A stretch of DNA of 64,000 bases from Nitrospira moscoviensis (GTDB lineage: Bacteria; Nitrospirota; Nitrospiria; Nitrospirales; Nitrospiraceae). Made by a program: the position numbers and the translations under genes. This document shows positions 8,209 through 17,700 of this stretch, in pieces. Every line of letters starts with the position of its first letter. Position 1 is the stretch's first letter. The notes beneath the pieces are model-generated. The model did not search any database, was not told where the DNA came from, and saw only the letters and a list, made by a program, of their open reading frames with translations. The stretch covers positions 1,342,001 through 1,406,000 of the forward strand of contig NZ_CP011801.1 of the NCBI RefSeq assembly GCF_001273775.1, given 5' to 3'.

Positions 8209-10650
8209 ATGGCAGATCCGGCCCGGTGGATCTGTCGTCCCGACCTCGTCACCCTAGCCCTTCTGCTCTCTTTCTTTTCCTCCTCCGCCTGGGCAGCCTC
8301 CCAGCAAGTCGGCGCAGGCGGCTCCGGCGCCCTCCCACTCGATGTCACCGCCGAGCGCATCGACTACCGCCAGGATCAGGAAGTTTACGAGGCCGAGGGT
8401 TCTGTCGTCATCCGTCAGGGCAATATTCGGCTGACGGCGGATCATGCGACGATTCAGGCCCTGCCCGGGATTCTGACTGCGACGGGTCAGGTGCATCTGG
8501 TGGACTCGCAGGCCGACCTCACCGCGGAGCGTTTGGAGCTCAACATCAATACGGAAGCCGGGATCGTGACCCATGGGCGGCTGTATCTGCCGACCAGCAA
8601 CTCGCTGCTGACCGGCAGGCTGATACAGCGGTTTTCCGAGTATCACTATCGGGTGAAAGAAGGGACCTTCACCAACTGCGACGCCGACGAAGGCCAGGTG
8701 CCGGCCTGGCGGATGCGCTTCGACGACGTCGATCTGACGGCGAGCGACACGCTGGCGTTCAAGGGGGCCTGGCTCTGCGTGCTGGACGTCCCCGTCCTTC
8801 CCTTGCCGACGTTGAGCTATCCGCTGTCGAGCCGGCAAACCGGCTTCCTCGTTCCCTTTGTCGGATACGACAATCGGTTCGGCCTGCACGGGCAGGAGAC
8901 GTTTTACTGGGCGATCAATCCGAGCCAGGACCTCTTCATTTCCCCCTCCTATTACAGCAATCTGGGGTATGGGTCCGATTTTGAGTATCGCTATGCGCTG
9001 AATCGGCGGTCGCGAGGCCAGTGGTTTCTCAGCTATCTGCAGCAGACCGAGCTGCCGAACGTGTCTGGTGTTACGGACACCGGTCAGGATGCGAAGAAAG
9101 CGCGGGGCGTGTTGGCCGGCACCCATACGCAGTACCTGACGGAGAGTCTGTTGTTCCGCGCCAACGTCAACCTGGTGTCCGATCCGAATTATCTCCAGCA
9201 ACTCAGCAACTCAGGCGCGCAACGGGCGTTGCCGAGCAACGAAAACAACCTCCTCGCCACGCAGCTGCTGCCTTATGGAAACGTGTATCTATGGGGGCAA
9301 TATCTGCAGCCGCTCCAGCTCGGAGGGAAGGACACCTTCCAGCGCTTTCCGGAAGTGGGCTATAACCTCCCGTATACCTCGCTGCTCGGGTCGCCGCTGT
9401 TGTTCGGAACGGAGAGCGACGCCGTCCATTTCTATCGGGAGGAAGGGTTTACGCTGAGCCGCGTGGACGTCGTGCCCGGCCTTTCGACCGACGTGATCGA
9501 TCTCGGGCACGTGATCGGCATCACGCCGCAGGCGAAGTTCCGGGAGGTCTACTACACCAGAGGGGTGCAGTCCAGCGAGGGCCAGCATCGCGAAACCTTT
9601 TGGACGGGAATCAACGCCGCCTCCAAGTTGACGCGGCGGTTTCAGCTGGACGAGGGCGTGGGGCTGTTGCATACGCTCGAGCCGAGCGTGATCTACGAGT
9701 ACGTGCCCAAAACGAACCAGTCCAACCTGCCCCAAATCGATCAGGTGGACGACCTGCCGGCCAAGAATCTCCTGACGTACATGGTGCGCAGCCGGGTGTT
9801 GGAGCAGAGCGCGACCAAGCTGTTCAATTGGCTTGATCTGATGGTCGCGCAGAGTTATCACGTCGGCGCGGTGCAAACCCGAGCGCGCGACTTTACGCCC
9901 GGTGCCAGTCCGCTGTTTGGAACGCTCACGCAGCCGTTGCAACCGGCGACGGTCGACATCCAGGGCAGACGGTTTTCCGATTTCTGGCTGCGGGCAGTCG
10001 TCGGCAACAATCTGCCGCAGTTCGTCCAGGCCCAGACAGCCAGCCAAACGTTCGCGCGCGGAGCCGCGCCGATGACCGGCCTGCGGCCGTCGATCAGCCA
10101 GTATGTCGTCGTGGACGCCTTTTTCGATCCCTATCGCAACGGAGAACTCACACAGTTCAATACAGACCTTCGCCTGCAGGACGACACCGACTGGTATGTC
10201 GAGGTGGGCCAACGCTATGCCCGTGAAGGACCCAGGCCTCGGCGCGGCGACATCTGGAACCCCTTTTCATTGAACGAGGTCTATGCGCCGACGCCGGAAG
10301 TTCAATTTGTGACCGCCGGAGGAGGGTTCCGCACCCCGTGGGGTTGGACGATCGGCGGCAAAGCCTACTATGATGTCAAGAACGGCCGGAGTCCGGAATA
10401 CGACATCTTGGCGTTGTACCAGAATCCATGCAAGTGTTGGTCGCTCGGCCTGTACTACCTGCAGTTCCCCGACCGCGCGCAATACAACTTTATGCTGAGC
10501 CTCACGGGCATCGGGTGGACGGAAAATTTCGGCACCGCGCTCATGCGGCAGCTGTTCACGCCGCTGCTGTGGGGGGAGCGCGGACTGCCGTGGGCGTCGC
10601 CAGGCGGCCCCTACGGGCGGCCGCAAATCGGAACCTTCACCGCCCCGTAA
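8209..10650 (+). CDS. lptD: LPS-assembly protein LptD
   Basis: 813 residues. A signal peptide ends near AWAASQQ. An OstA/LptA-like beta-jellyroll follows (LDVTAERIDYRQDQEVYEAEGSVVIRQGNIRLTADH, given here only as the region at residues 36-75), then a long beta-barrel rich in aromatic and Gly residues. It inserts lipopolysaccharide into the outer membrane, so this is a diderm with LPS. The start at 8209 is chosen because the signal peptide begins there and folC ends just before. Confidence 0.92.
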   Translation: MADPARWICRPDLVTLALLLSFFSSSAWAASQQVGAGGSGALPLDVTAERIDYRQDQEVYEAEGSVVIRQGNIRLTADHATIQALPGILTATGQVHLVDSQADLTAERLELNINTEAGIVTHGRLYLPTSNSLLTGRLIQRFSEYHYRVKEGTFTNCDADEGQVPAWRMRFDDVDLTASDTLAFKGAWLCVLDVPVLPLPTLSYPLSSRQTGFLVPFVGYDNRFGLHGQETFYWAINPSQDLFISPSYYSNLGYGSDFEYRYALNRRSRGQWFLSYLQQTELPNVSGVTDTGQDAKKARGVLAGTHTQYLTESLLFRANVNLVSDPNYLQQLSNSGAQRALPSNENNLLATQLLPYGNVYLWGQYLQPLQLGGKDTFQRFPEVGYNLPYTSLLGSPLLFGTESDAVHFYREEGFTLSRVDVVPGLSTDVIDLGHVIGITPQAKFREVYYTRGVQSSEGQHRETFWTGINAASKLTRRFQLDEGVGLLHTLEPSVIYEYVPKTNQSNLPQIDQVDDLPAKNLLTYMVRSRVLEQSATKLFNWLDLMVAQSYHVGAVQTRARDFTPGASPLFGTLTQPLQPATVDIQGRRFSDFWLRAVVGNNLPQFVQAQTASQTFARGAAPMTGLRPSISQYVVVDAFFDPYRNGELTQFNTDLRLQDDTDWYVEVGQRYAREGPRPRRGDIWNPFSLNEVYAPTPEVQFVTAGGGFRTPWGWTIGGKAYYDVKNGRSPEYDILALYQNPCKCWSLGLYYLQFPDRAQYNFMLSLTGIGWTENFGTALMRQLFTPLLWGERGLPWASPGGPYGRPQIGTFTAP

Positions 10651-10661
10651 AGGAGCAGGGC

Positions 10662-11198
10662 ATGGACTCGCACAGAGCGACGCGGCACCTCATGACCACG
10701 TGTCTCGGCGTGATCGTGCTCGGTCTGATGAGCTGCGGCACGTCCGGCATACCCGCTTCCGATCGTTCGGCGGCGTTGTCGCGGGCGAAGATTTATCTGG
10801 CGGCGGCCGACTATCGACGGGCCATCGAAACGTGCCAGGTGGAGCTGGCGGAACGGCCCTCGGCGGCGGGCTATGTCTACCTGACCTACGTCTATCAAGC
10901 GCTGGATGCCTACGTCGATTCGCTGGCGAAGGCCGATCGGTGGGTGCTGGTGGAGCAGTTGGCGCGAAGCCTGTCGTCGCAGCGGCCGGACGAATTGCTG
11001 GAGGCGCCCGACGTCCTCGCGCGCATCGCGAAGGAATTGATTCAGGACGCGGCCAAGCGGCAGGCGGACGTGGCGGCCGGGATGGCGACGCGGTTGGACG
11101 GCGGGCAGGTGGCCAAGCTGTGGGACGAACAGAAACGCTGGCGGGAGCAACGGCCTGACGGATGGTGGCTCGGCGTACCGCCGGAATGGGGATGGTGA
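10662..11198 (+). CDS. Small lipoprotein with helical repeat character
   Basis: 178 residues with AGGAG 7 bases before the ATG at 10662. Residues 1-25 form a lipoprotein signal with lipobox LMSC. The mature part is helical, starting with a TPR-like stretch (AKIYLAAADYRRAIETCQVEL), and ends in a Trp-rich tail (WWLGVPPEWGW). I do not recognise a named family. It follows lptD by 11 bases on the same strand, so an outer-membrane role is possible, but that is only inferred from position. Confidence 0.75.
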   Translation: MDSHRATRHLMTTCLGVIVLGLMSCGTSGIPASDRSAALSRAKIYLAAADYRRAIETCQVELAERPSAAGYVYLTYVYQALDAYVDSLAKADRWVLVEQLARSLSSQRPDELLEAPDVLARIAKELIQDAAKRQADVAAGMATRLDGGQVAKLWDEQKRWREQRPDGWWLGVPPEWGW

Positions 11199-11308
11199 GA
11201 CCTGTGCGTGCGGTGGCGCCGCGGTTCATTTGACACCCAAAACCGGGGTGGGGTACGATGCCCACTCGGTTCGGAGAAGCTCTCATAACTCTGAAGGAGG
11301 GTGTGGAC

Positions 11309-11656
11309 GTGGCTGGTGATACCTTGAAGGTCGAGGACTCTACTTGGGATGCCGAAGTGATGAAGGCGCCCGAACTCGTGATGGTCGATTTTTGGGCGGT
11401 CTGGTGCGGCCCCTGCCAGATGGTGGCCCCCATCATCGATGAGTTGGCCAAGGAATATGCCGGCAAAGTGAAGGTGCGTAAGCTCAACACCGATGAAAAC
11501 CCCGAAGTCGCGGGCCGCTATCAAGTCATGAGCATCCCGACCATCCTGTTCTTCAAGAACGGCCAGCCGGTGGAAAAACTCGTCGGCGCCCGTCCCAAAC
11601 GCCAGTTCAAAGAAGTGATCGACTCGCTGCTGGCTCAGCATGCCGGCACCGCCTAG
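11309..11656 (+). CDS. trxA: Thioredoxin
   Basis: 115 residues with the WCGPC active site and the conserved cis-Pro loop MSIPTILFFKNG. The start is taken as the GTG at 11309 because AAGGAGG at 11294-11300 sits 8 bases before it. The frame is open upstream to an ATG at 11258, but that would put this ribosome binding site inside the gene. It reduces protein disulphides in the cytoplasm. Confidence 0.94.
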   Translation: MAGDTLKVEDSTWDAEVMKAPELVMVDFWAVWCGPCQMVAPIIDELAKEYAGKVKVRKLNTDENPEVAGRYQVMSIPTILFFKNGQPVEKLVGARPKRQFKEVIDSLLAQHAGTA

Positions 11657-11676
11657 CAGTCGGCGACTCCGCAGCC

Positions 11677-13356
11677 ATGCTCACTGAGCTGCGCCTCGTC
11701 AATTTTGCCGTTCTTGAGCAGCTCAGTCTGAGCTTCCAACCAGGTTTCACCGTCCTGACCGGGGAGACCGGGGCAGGGAAATCGCTCCTGATCGACGCCA
11801 TCGCGCTGCTGGTCGGCGGACGGGCCTCCACCGACCAGATCCGATTCGGCGCGGAGGAGGCGCAACTCGAAGCCTCGTTCGACATTCCCGACGATCATCC
11901 CGTCCTCGCGCGGTTGCGCGCGCAAGACTTCGTGGGTCCCCGTGACTCCCAGCTCATCGTTCGGCGGGTGATTGCCCGATCAGGGAGAAACCGCGTGTAT
12001 CTCAACGGGAATATGACACCCGTGCACGTGCTGGAAGCGTTCGGCGGGACACTGGTCGACATTCACGGCCAACACGATCAACAAAGTCTGCTGTCGCCTT
12101 CCACCCAACTGGACGTCTTGGATGCATTCGGAGGCTTGCGCGGACTGCGGGCCGAATATCAGGATGCCTATGGTCTCTGGAAACAATCGTGCCGGGAACG
12201 GATCGAACTGGAGGAGCAGATCCGGCAGAGCCGGCAGCGGGAGGATCTGCTTCGGTTCCAGCAGCAGGAGCTGGCGGAGGCGGCGCTGCGTATCGGCGAG
12301 GAAGAAGCTTTGCAGGCGGAGCGGCGTCGCTTAGGAGCATCGCAGCGCCTCGGCGCGCTGGCCGCCGAGGCGCTGGAGCGGCTGCAGGCGGACGGCCATG
12401 GAGCGACGCCGAACGTCGCGGCCGTCGAACGGGCGCTGGCCGAGCTGATCCACATCGATCCGACGGAAGAGGAGACGGGGCGACTGGTTTCCGAAGCGAG
12501 AGTGTTGCTCAAAGAGGCGGCCGGCCGGATCCGCGACTATGCCGAACGGCTGGAGACGGACCCCGGGCGTTTGTCGGCGATCGAAGACCGGCTGGCGCTG
12601 ATTCACCGGCTCACGAAAAAATACGGCGGAACCGTCGAGGCGGCGTTGCAGGCGCAGGCCCGTGTGCAGGGCGAGTTGCAGGGGATCGAGCATGCCGACG
12701 CGCGGTTGGAGGCTTGCGACAAGCGCGTCGACGCGCAGCGGCGCGTGATGGCGGAGCTCGCGCAACAGTTGTCCAAGAAACGTATCGAAGCCGCCAAACG
12801 GATGACCAAGGCGGTTCGGGAAGAATTGGACGCCCTCAAGATGGAGCAGACGCGGTTTTCGATTCAGGTCGCGGCTGCCGAGGGGGAGGGGGGCTACGGA
12901 GCGGAGGGGGCGGATCGGGCGGACTTCCTGCTCTCCGCCAACCCCGGAGAGCCGGTGAAGCCGATGGCACGCATCGCCTCGGGCGGGGAGTTGTCGCGCG
13001 TGATGCTGGCGCTCAAGTCCGTGCTGGCCGAGGTGGATCGCGTGCCGGTGTTGATCTTCGACGAAATCGATACCGGCGTGGGAGGCGCCGTCGCGGCGGC
13101 GATCGGGAAGCGCCTGCGCGCCCTGGGCCGGTTCCATCAGGTCTTCTGCATCACGCACCTGCCGCAGGTCGCCTCGCAGGCGGACCATCATCTATGCGTG
13201 GAAAAATCCCTGGTGAAGGATCGGGCGGTGACGACCGTGAGGCCGTTACGCGGCGTGCAACGCGAGCACGAAATCGCCCGTATGCTCGGTGGGGAAACCG
13301 TGACGGCGAAAGTACGGGCGACGGCGGCCGAGTTGATTGCCGGGGCAAACGACTGA
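11677..13356 (+). CDS. recN: DNA repair protein RecN
   Basis: 559 residues. This is an SMC-like ATPase: Walker A TGETGAGKS at the N-terminus, a long central coiled coil with many Glu/Gln/Arg heptads, the ABC signature ASGGELSRVMLALK, Walker B VLIFDEIDTGVGG and the ITHLPQVA switch. It acts at double-strand breaks. It ends 8 bases before the convergent HD-GYP gene. Confidence 0.96.
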   Translation: MLTELRLVNFAVLEQLSLSFQPGFTVLTGETGAGKSLLIDAIALLVGGRASTDQIRFGAEEAQLEASFDIPDDHPVLARLRAQDFVGPRDSQLIVRRVIARSGRNRVYLNGNMTPVHVLEAFGGTLVDIHGQHDQQSLLSPSTQLDVLDAFGGLRGLRAEYQDAYGLWKQSCRERIELEEQIRQSRQREDLLRFQQQELAEAALRIGEEEALQAERRRLGASQRLGALAAEALERLQADGHGATPNVAAVERALAELIHIDPTEEETGRLVSEARVLLKEAAGRIRDYAERLETDPGRLSAIEDRLALIHRLTKKYGGTVEAALQAQARVQGELQGIEHADARLEACDKRVDAQRRVMAELAQQLSKKRIEAAKRMTKAVREELDALKMEQTRFSIQVAAAEGEGGYGAEGADRADFLLSANPGEPVKPMARIASGGELSRVMLALKSVLAEVDRVPVLIFDEIDTGVGGAVAAAIGKRLRALGRFHQVFCITHLPQVASQADHHLCVEKSLVKDRAVTTVRPLRGVQREHEIARMLGGETVTAKVRATAAELIAGAND

Positions 13357-13364
13357 TCGGGCGG

Positions 13365-14513
13365 CTAAGGTTCGGAGACGCGGCTGGGGGCGGTGGCGAT
13401 TGCCATAGCGGGCAGAGAGGCCTTGCACTCCGTGATCACCTGGGTGAACAACGCGGCAAGCTGCGGATCGAATTGGCTGTGCGCCTGTCCCGCGATGTAG
13501 CGAACGGCGTCGTCGATCGGTAAGGGAGATCGTCCCGGCGTCTCGGCCGTGAGATGGTCGAAGGCCTGCGCGATGCAGACGATGCGAGCGAGGAAAGGAA
13601 TCCCCTCACCTTGGAGGCCGTGCGGATACCCTTTTCCATCCCACCGCTCATGGTGATACGAGACGATTTGTCCGACCTCGGCCGGCAGCCCCAGCGGCAG
13701 GATCATGCGGGCGCCGATGTCCGGGTGTTCTCTGCAGGAGGCCGCTTCGCCGGAGGGGAGAATCTGGTCGTCGGCAAATCGATAGGCCGGCAAGCTGGTT
13801 TTTCCGAGATCGTGCAGGAACGCCCCCATCGCCAAGGATTTCTGCTCGGCGGCAGTCAAATTGAGGCGGTTGGCTACGAGCGTCGCATAAAAGCTGACGC
13901 GGCTCGAGTGATTCAATAACTGCCGGTCCTTGGCTTCCAGAAGATCGGACAGCAGGGGAAGCCAATCGCGGGTGTCTTCCCCGGCGGGGCTCTCCTCGTG
14001 CGAAGGGTTACCGATCGCGGCGTATCCGTTCCGGAACGCTTCCCACGCCCGGGCGCTGTCCTGTTCATTGCCCCACAAGGCCGAAGAGGAGTGCAAAAAC
14101 TCCCGGATAAAGTCCAGCCGCCGCTTTTTGTCGAGCGTTTGATTGATGAGGGTGATCAACTCGGTGACGTTGAACGGCTTCAACAGATAGCCGGCGGCGC
14201 CATGGCGAATCCCTTCCATCGCCGATTTCAGGCTGCCGTACCCCGTGATGATGATGACTTCAATGTCGGCGTGGTCGTGCTTGATATCCTGCAGCAGATC
14301 GATGCCCTGCCGGTCGGGCAGTTTCTGATCGAGGGTGATGAGATCGACCGGTTGTTCGTTCAGGATGTCCAACGCAGCCTGCGCATTGTCCGCCGAACGA
14401 ATGTTGAAGAACGGGCGCAAGATCACCTTGAGCGCGTCGCGCGGGCCCGCCTCATCATCGACGACCAACACCGTCGGCTTGGTCCTGTCGGCTGCATCCG
14501 TCATCATGCCCAT
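13365..14513 (-). CDS. Receiver / HD-GYP cyclic-di-GMP phosphodiesterase response regulator
   Basis: 382 residues from the ATG at 14513, chosen over an upstream TTG because AGGAG lies just before it. Residues 13-125 are a receiver domain with the acidic pair at 19-20, phosphoacceptor Asp62 in LITLDQKLPD and Lys112. Residues 195-350 are HD-GYP: HDLGK at 234-238 and HHERWDGKGYP at 287-297. Most such proteins break down c-di-GMP. Its neighbour on the same strand is the giant protein with two PilZ domains, which can bind c-di-GMP, so the two may be functionally linked; that is inference. Confidence 0.9.
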   Translation of the reverse strand: MGMMTDAADRTKPTVLVVDDEAGPRDALKVILRPFFNIRSADNAQAALDILNEQPVDLITLDQKLPDRQGIDLLQDIKHDHADIEVIIITGYGSLKSAMEGIRHGAAGYLLKPFNVTELITLINQTLDKKRRLDFIREFLHSSSALWGNEQDSARAWEAFRNGYAAIGNPSHEESPAGEDTRDWLPLLSDLLEAKDRQLLNHSSRVSFYATLVANRLNLTAAEQKSLAMGAFLHDLGKTSLPAYRFADDQILPSGEAASCREHPDIGARMILPLGLPAEVGQIVSYHHERWDGKGYPHGLQGEGIPFLARIVCIAQAFDHLTAETPGRSPLPIDDAVRYIAGQAHSQFDPQLAALFTQVITECKASLPAMAIATAPSRVSEP

Positions 14514-14714
14514 GCTCTCCTGTACCCCCAACTACGTATTCTGTCAAGCAAAAGCTATTCCGATTCAGCTACTTAGCCGAAGACCATCTATACAATGGGG
14601 GGTGCCTACGTAGTGAAACTATATGTAGTTTTCTTGAAGGGGACGCGACTCAAGCGATCTCGCCGAGGATCGGAAAAAGAGTGGGATAAATCACGCAATG
14701 GAGCGACGCGTGTA
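14514..14714. other. Spacer between the giant gene and the HD-GYP gene
   Basis: About 200 bases, more A/T-rich than its neighbours. It contains two related stretches, ACTACGTATTCTG and CCTACGTAGTGAAACTATAT, with TACGTA palindromes. It probably holds the promoter of the HD-GYP gene. No small gene is evident. Confidence 0.35.
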
Positions 14715-17700
14715 TTATTCCTGCACCATCGGTTCCGGTTCGGGCTGAGGACCGTTGTCCGGCCGTCCGATGCCCAGGGTGTCCATCCGATATTTGAGCA
14801 TGCGCCGGCTGATCCCGAGGAGATTGGCGGCGTGGGTTTGCACGTAGTTCGTCCGCTTGAGCGCGTCCTGGATGATTTCCCGTTCGAACTCCATGACGGC
14901 TTTTTCCAGCGACATGCGGCCGGCCAAGGTGTCGTCGCGCAGGGATGAGGAGCGCGAGTCGCTCTTCAGGATGGCGGGGAGGTGCTCGGGGGTGATGTGC
15001 GAGGCATTCTGCGACCAGATGAACGCCTGCTCGACGATGTTTTCCATCTCGCGGACATTGCCCGGCCAGGGATACCGCGTGAGCAGCTCCAGCGCGTCCT
15101 TGGCGAACTCGATGGGCGGGCGCTTTTCTTCCTCGATCCGTTTGGCCAAAAAATGTTTCGCGAGCAGCGGCACGTCTTCTCCCCGATCGCGCAGGGGCGG
15201 CAGATAGAGGGCGATGACGTTGATCCGGTAATAGAGGTCTTCGCGGAACTGGCCTTTCCGCACCAGCTCGTCCAGATTCTTGTTGGTCGCGGCCACGATC
15301 CGCACGTCGACCTTGATGGGCTGGACCCCGCCGATACGCGTGAATTCCCGCTCCTGGAGCACCCGGAGCAGCTTGGCCTGCGTCATCGGGCTCAAATCGC
15401 CGATTTCGTCCAAAAACAGCGTCCCGCTGTTCGCCAGCTCGAATTGGCCCACACGCCGCGCGGTCGCGTCGGTGAAGGAGCCCTTTTCGTGGCCGAAGAG
15501 CTCGCTTTCGATCAACGTTTCTGGGAGCGCGGCGCAGTTCAGGGCGACGAAGGGCCGTTCCCGCCGCGCGCTGTTGTAGTGCAGCGCCTTGGCGACCAAC
15601 TCCTTCCCGGTTCCGCCGAAGACCGGACGGATCAGGAGGGGCGCCGCGCCGGCATGGATCATGAGCGTGTTCAGCGCCTCGCGCTCGTATCGGTGGAGCA
15701 ATCCATGGCGGATGGCTTCACGCAAGCGGCCGAGATAGTGGAGCAGGATCTGGACGGGCGCGCTGAATTCGTCGTGCCCGGCCGCGCGCAGGTGGCGGCG
15801 ATAGAGGGTCGTGAGGTCGGTCTGCGGCTGCAGGCAGGTCACGAGCAGCATACCGTGCGGAGCCACGACCCGCCATGCGTCCCGGAGAATTCTCAGCGGC
15901 GAGGGACTGAAGCAGAGAGAGAGATGGGACACGATCCGATCGAACGACCCGTCCGCAAAGGGAAGGGCGGAGTCCCACTCATACGAGATCCAACCGGCAT
16001 CCAATAACCAGCCGGGAGGAATGGCGGGGGCGAACGTGGTCGCCAGCTCCCGCTGGAGCGCATCCACCGCGTGCTGCGCGGCAGCGACCGAATCGGGAGA
16101 GTGGCCGAGGCCGATGTAGCGGAGCGGCGCCTGCGGCGGTCCGCTACGGTGCGCCAGCGCATAAGCCCGGTTCGTGAGCATCGCGCGCGCCACATCGCCC
16201 TGTCCGCAGCCGATGTCCAGAATCTTCGCGCCCGGCTCCAGCGGGAGCGACAGCCGGTAGAGTTGCTCGCGCAGCACCCAATAGTCGTGAAGGTTGCCGA
16301 GTTGGGGCAGTTGGGCTTCGTGGGCCACCCAGAGGGCTTCTCTGGTCGACTGCGAGACGTGATGGCGGAGCCGCAGCCGTTCCTGCTCGAGCTGGCTCTG
16401 GCGGTGGATTTCCCGCAGCGGCGCGTCCCGGAACTCGTCCGCTGCGCGCGGTGGTTGCGAGGAGGCCGAGATGTGTTTGTACAGGATCTGAAAGGCGGCG
16501 CGGTGCCGTTCGCCGGAATCCGGATACGCCGATGACAGCTCCGCTCCGAGCGCGACGACGGCCGGCGCGCCGGCCAGCCCGCGGAGCGACGGTTCGAGTT
16601 GGCCGCGGGCCGGCTCGGCGGGGTGCGGCGTCGTGAAGACAACCGGGGGATTCTGCAGGGCGGCGAGGTCCGCCGCCGAGTCGACCAGTGTCCGGTAGTC
16701 GCCGGCCCGCGCATCGTCGAGGAAGTGATCGAGATTGACGTTCAGCCCCCAGAGATTGGCGGCGCCCCGTCTGAGCCCTTGCTCATGATCCGCCACCACG
16801 TCGTGCCGGTACGTCGCCCGCAGGGCGCCTTCCAGGTCCAACAGGGGATTCACCAACAACAGACGGCCGCCGGCGCCGGGCATCCCCGCCGCCTTCAGCG
16901 CCACCCGCGCGCCGACGTCTTCCGCCACCACCGTCAACGGCGCCGACGGCCAGGTCGTGCGCGCGAAATCGAGGACCTGCTCCAGATCCACCTGCATGCC
17001 ACGCAGCGTCGTTTGCAACATGTCCCCGTCGCTTTGCCCGACGTGGTTGGTGTGGTCGTACCGCAGCACGCGCAGCCGATTGGCGGCGAGGAAAAACGCG
17101 AGGGGCAGATAATCGGTCTGCGTTTTCCCGAATCCGGGCACGAGAACCACGACCGGGGTGGCGGGCGAAATTTGGTGGCGTGCATGGTCGTCGGTGACCG
17201 CGATGACTTGCCGGCGGGGGTTGCGGCATTCGCGCCGTGCGCTCACGATCGACGACCGTCCCGCGATGCCTTCGAGATCCATCGAAGATCCGCTATGCTG
17301 CGCGACGACCCGATTGATGTCCCGCTCGGCGAACGGCGTCAAGCGGACGAATCGGACGCCGATGCGCCGGCCCGGCTGCGAAGGCGCCGGACGCAGCTCC
17401 GAAGGAGCCGCGGGGTCGGGCGCCGTCCAGACGATCTCAGCGGAGAGCACGGCTTCGGGAGCTTCCGGTTCATGCGCCCGCGGGCGTCCCGCGGCGGAAA
17501 AGTGAAGGAACAGACGTTCGCCGACCGCGCCGGGTGCGTCTTTCATTTGGAGCGCGGCGCCGCTGCGACTCAGGTTGACCAGGAGAGCCAGCGGCCGCTG
17601 AGCCGCCGCATCGAGGCCGGCCGGCTCGACTCTCGCCGGTAAGGCCACTCGGACGCGAAGGGCTTCGCGATGATCCTGTCCGCGCACGTCACCCTCTGCC

